Shown here piece after piece: positions 36,962 through 37,229 of a stretch of 37,229 bases of DNA; positions within the stretch are counted from its first letter, which is position 1; each line of letters starts with the position of its first letter. The position numbers and the translations under genes are program-made. Source of the stretch: Shewanella chilikensis (GTDB lineage: Bacteria > Pseudomonadota > Gammaproteobacteria > Enterobacterales > Shewanellaceae); NCBI RefSeq assembly GCF_002836945.1, contig NZ_NIJM01000043.1, positions 1 to 37,229 on the forward strand, read 5' to 3'. The notes below the pieces were generated by a model. It was given only the letters and a program-made list of their open reading frames with translations, made no database searches and had not been told where the DNA came from.

Positions 36962-37229
36962 CTTTTAAAGGACTCCTGAAATCTACATCCCGAATTCAGA
37001 TAATAAGTGCACCACTCATGGTTAAACGGTGAGGAGAGATCAACTGCCTGTTGGTGATACTCTGTAGTCGCCAAACAAACATGAGTAGTTACCATGAATT
37101 ACAAGCAGTTGATCGAGGGACAACGATACCAGATTGAGGCCTATTTACGCGAGGGTTTCAGTTATCGGGAGATAGGAAAACGTCTGAAAGTCAGCCACAG
37201 CACAATCAGCCGGGAAGTAAATCGCAATC
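36962..37229 (+). mobile_element. left part of an IS30-family insertion sequence (boundary uncertain)
   Basis: The window ends inside the transposase gene. The left terminal inverted repeat cannot be fixed without the right end; it probably lies somewhere between 36985 and 37015, around the sequence AATAAGTGCACCACTC. The insertion point is just behind the sdaA terminator. Confidence 0.4.
37094..37229 (+). CDS. IS30-family transposase, N-terminal fragment (cut by window end)
   Basis: The first 45 codons read MNYKQLIEGQRYQIEAYLRE followed by GFSYREIGKRLKVSHSTISREVNRN. This is the helix-turn-helix start of IS30-type DDE transposases (EGQRYQIE, HSTISRE). The catalytic part lies outside the window, so whether the element is intact cannot be told. 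The reading frame is open to the end. Confidence 0.85.
   Translation, partial: MNYKQLIEGQRYQIEAYLREGFSYREIGKRLKVSHSTISREVNRN

Noticed and set aside
36862..37095. 77-codon minus-strand frame after sdaA
   Set aside because: It spans the sdaA terminator palindrome and the start of the IS30 element and has no gene-like features.
1..37229. tRNA, rRNA or CRISPR array
   Set aside because: No cloverleaf with a CCA end, rRNA-like stretch or regularly spaced repeats was noticed on either strand.

Overview
The window looks like a chromosomal segment of a gamma-proteobacterium, most likely Shewanella or a close relative. The clues are the block comEC-msbA-lpxK-ycaR, the lolCDE and mfd pair separated by a PilZ gene, a csiV-type gene directly behind mfd, and nagZ-ycfP, all in an arrangement close to that of enteric bacteria and Shewanella. 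The genus is inferred from gene content and order, not from any search. No rRNA, tRNA or CRISPR array was seen.

Layout. (1) 1-7.9 kb: a doubtful small ORF, then a three-gene efflux operon on the + strand (periplasmic adaptor lipoprotein plus two different RND permeases, no outer-membrane channel gene) ended by a strong terminator. (2) 7.9-16.9 kb: an accessory-looking block with a periplasmic metallo-beta-lactamase-fold hydrolase, a sigma-54 activator with a degenerate receiver domain, a DsbA-like thioredoxin lipoprotein, a very cysteine-rich secreted repeat protein, and (convergent) a large secreted zinc metalloprotease of the gametolysin (M11) type with cysteine-paired repeat domains. (3) 17-24.3 kb: an LPS-kinase-like gene, then the minus-strand lipid A/competence operon comEC-msbA-lpxK-ycaR, with a divergent DUF2062 membrane protein. 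(4) 24.4-32.9 kb: lolCDE (lipoprotein release) on the minus strand, divergent from a PilZ-like gene, mfd and csiV on the + strand. (5) 32.9-36.9 kb: acylphosphatase yccX, a CRP-linked intergenic region that looks like a small RNA gene, ycfP, nagZ, and L-serine dehydratase sdaA behind a hairpin-rich leader. (6) from about 37 kb: the beginning of an IS30-family element, cut by the window end.

How the parts may work together. Most of the window is envelope biology: lipid A phosphorylation and flipping, lipoprotein sorting, peptidoglycan recycling and efflux. The most unusual section is 7.9-16.9 kb. The cysteine-rich secreted protein has 20 cysteines outside its signal segment, lies directly behind a CPYC thioredoxin lipoprotein, and is preceded by a good -24/-12 (sigma-54) promoter match, while an intact sigma-54 activator is encoded two genes upstream. 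The efflux operon also has a -24/-12 match, although that site doubles as a perfect palindrome and may instead be a repressor operator. My main candidates for undescribed biology are this sigma-54/thiol-redox/secreted-protein module, its structured mRNA leader, and the CRP-associated structured RNA at about 33.3-33.45 kb.
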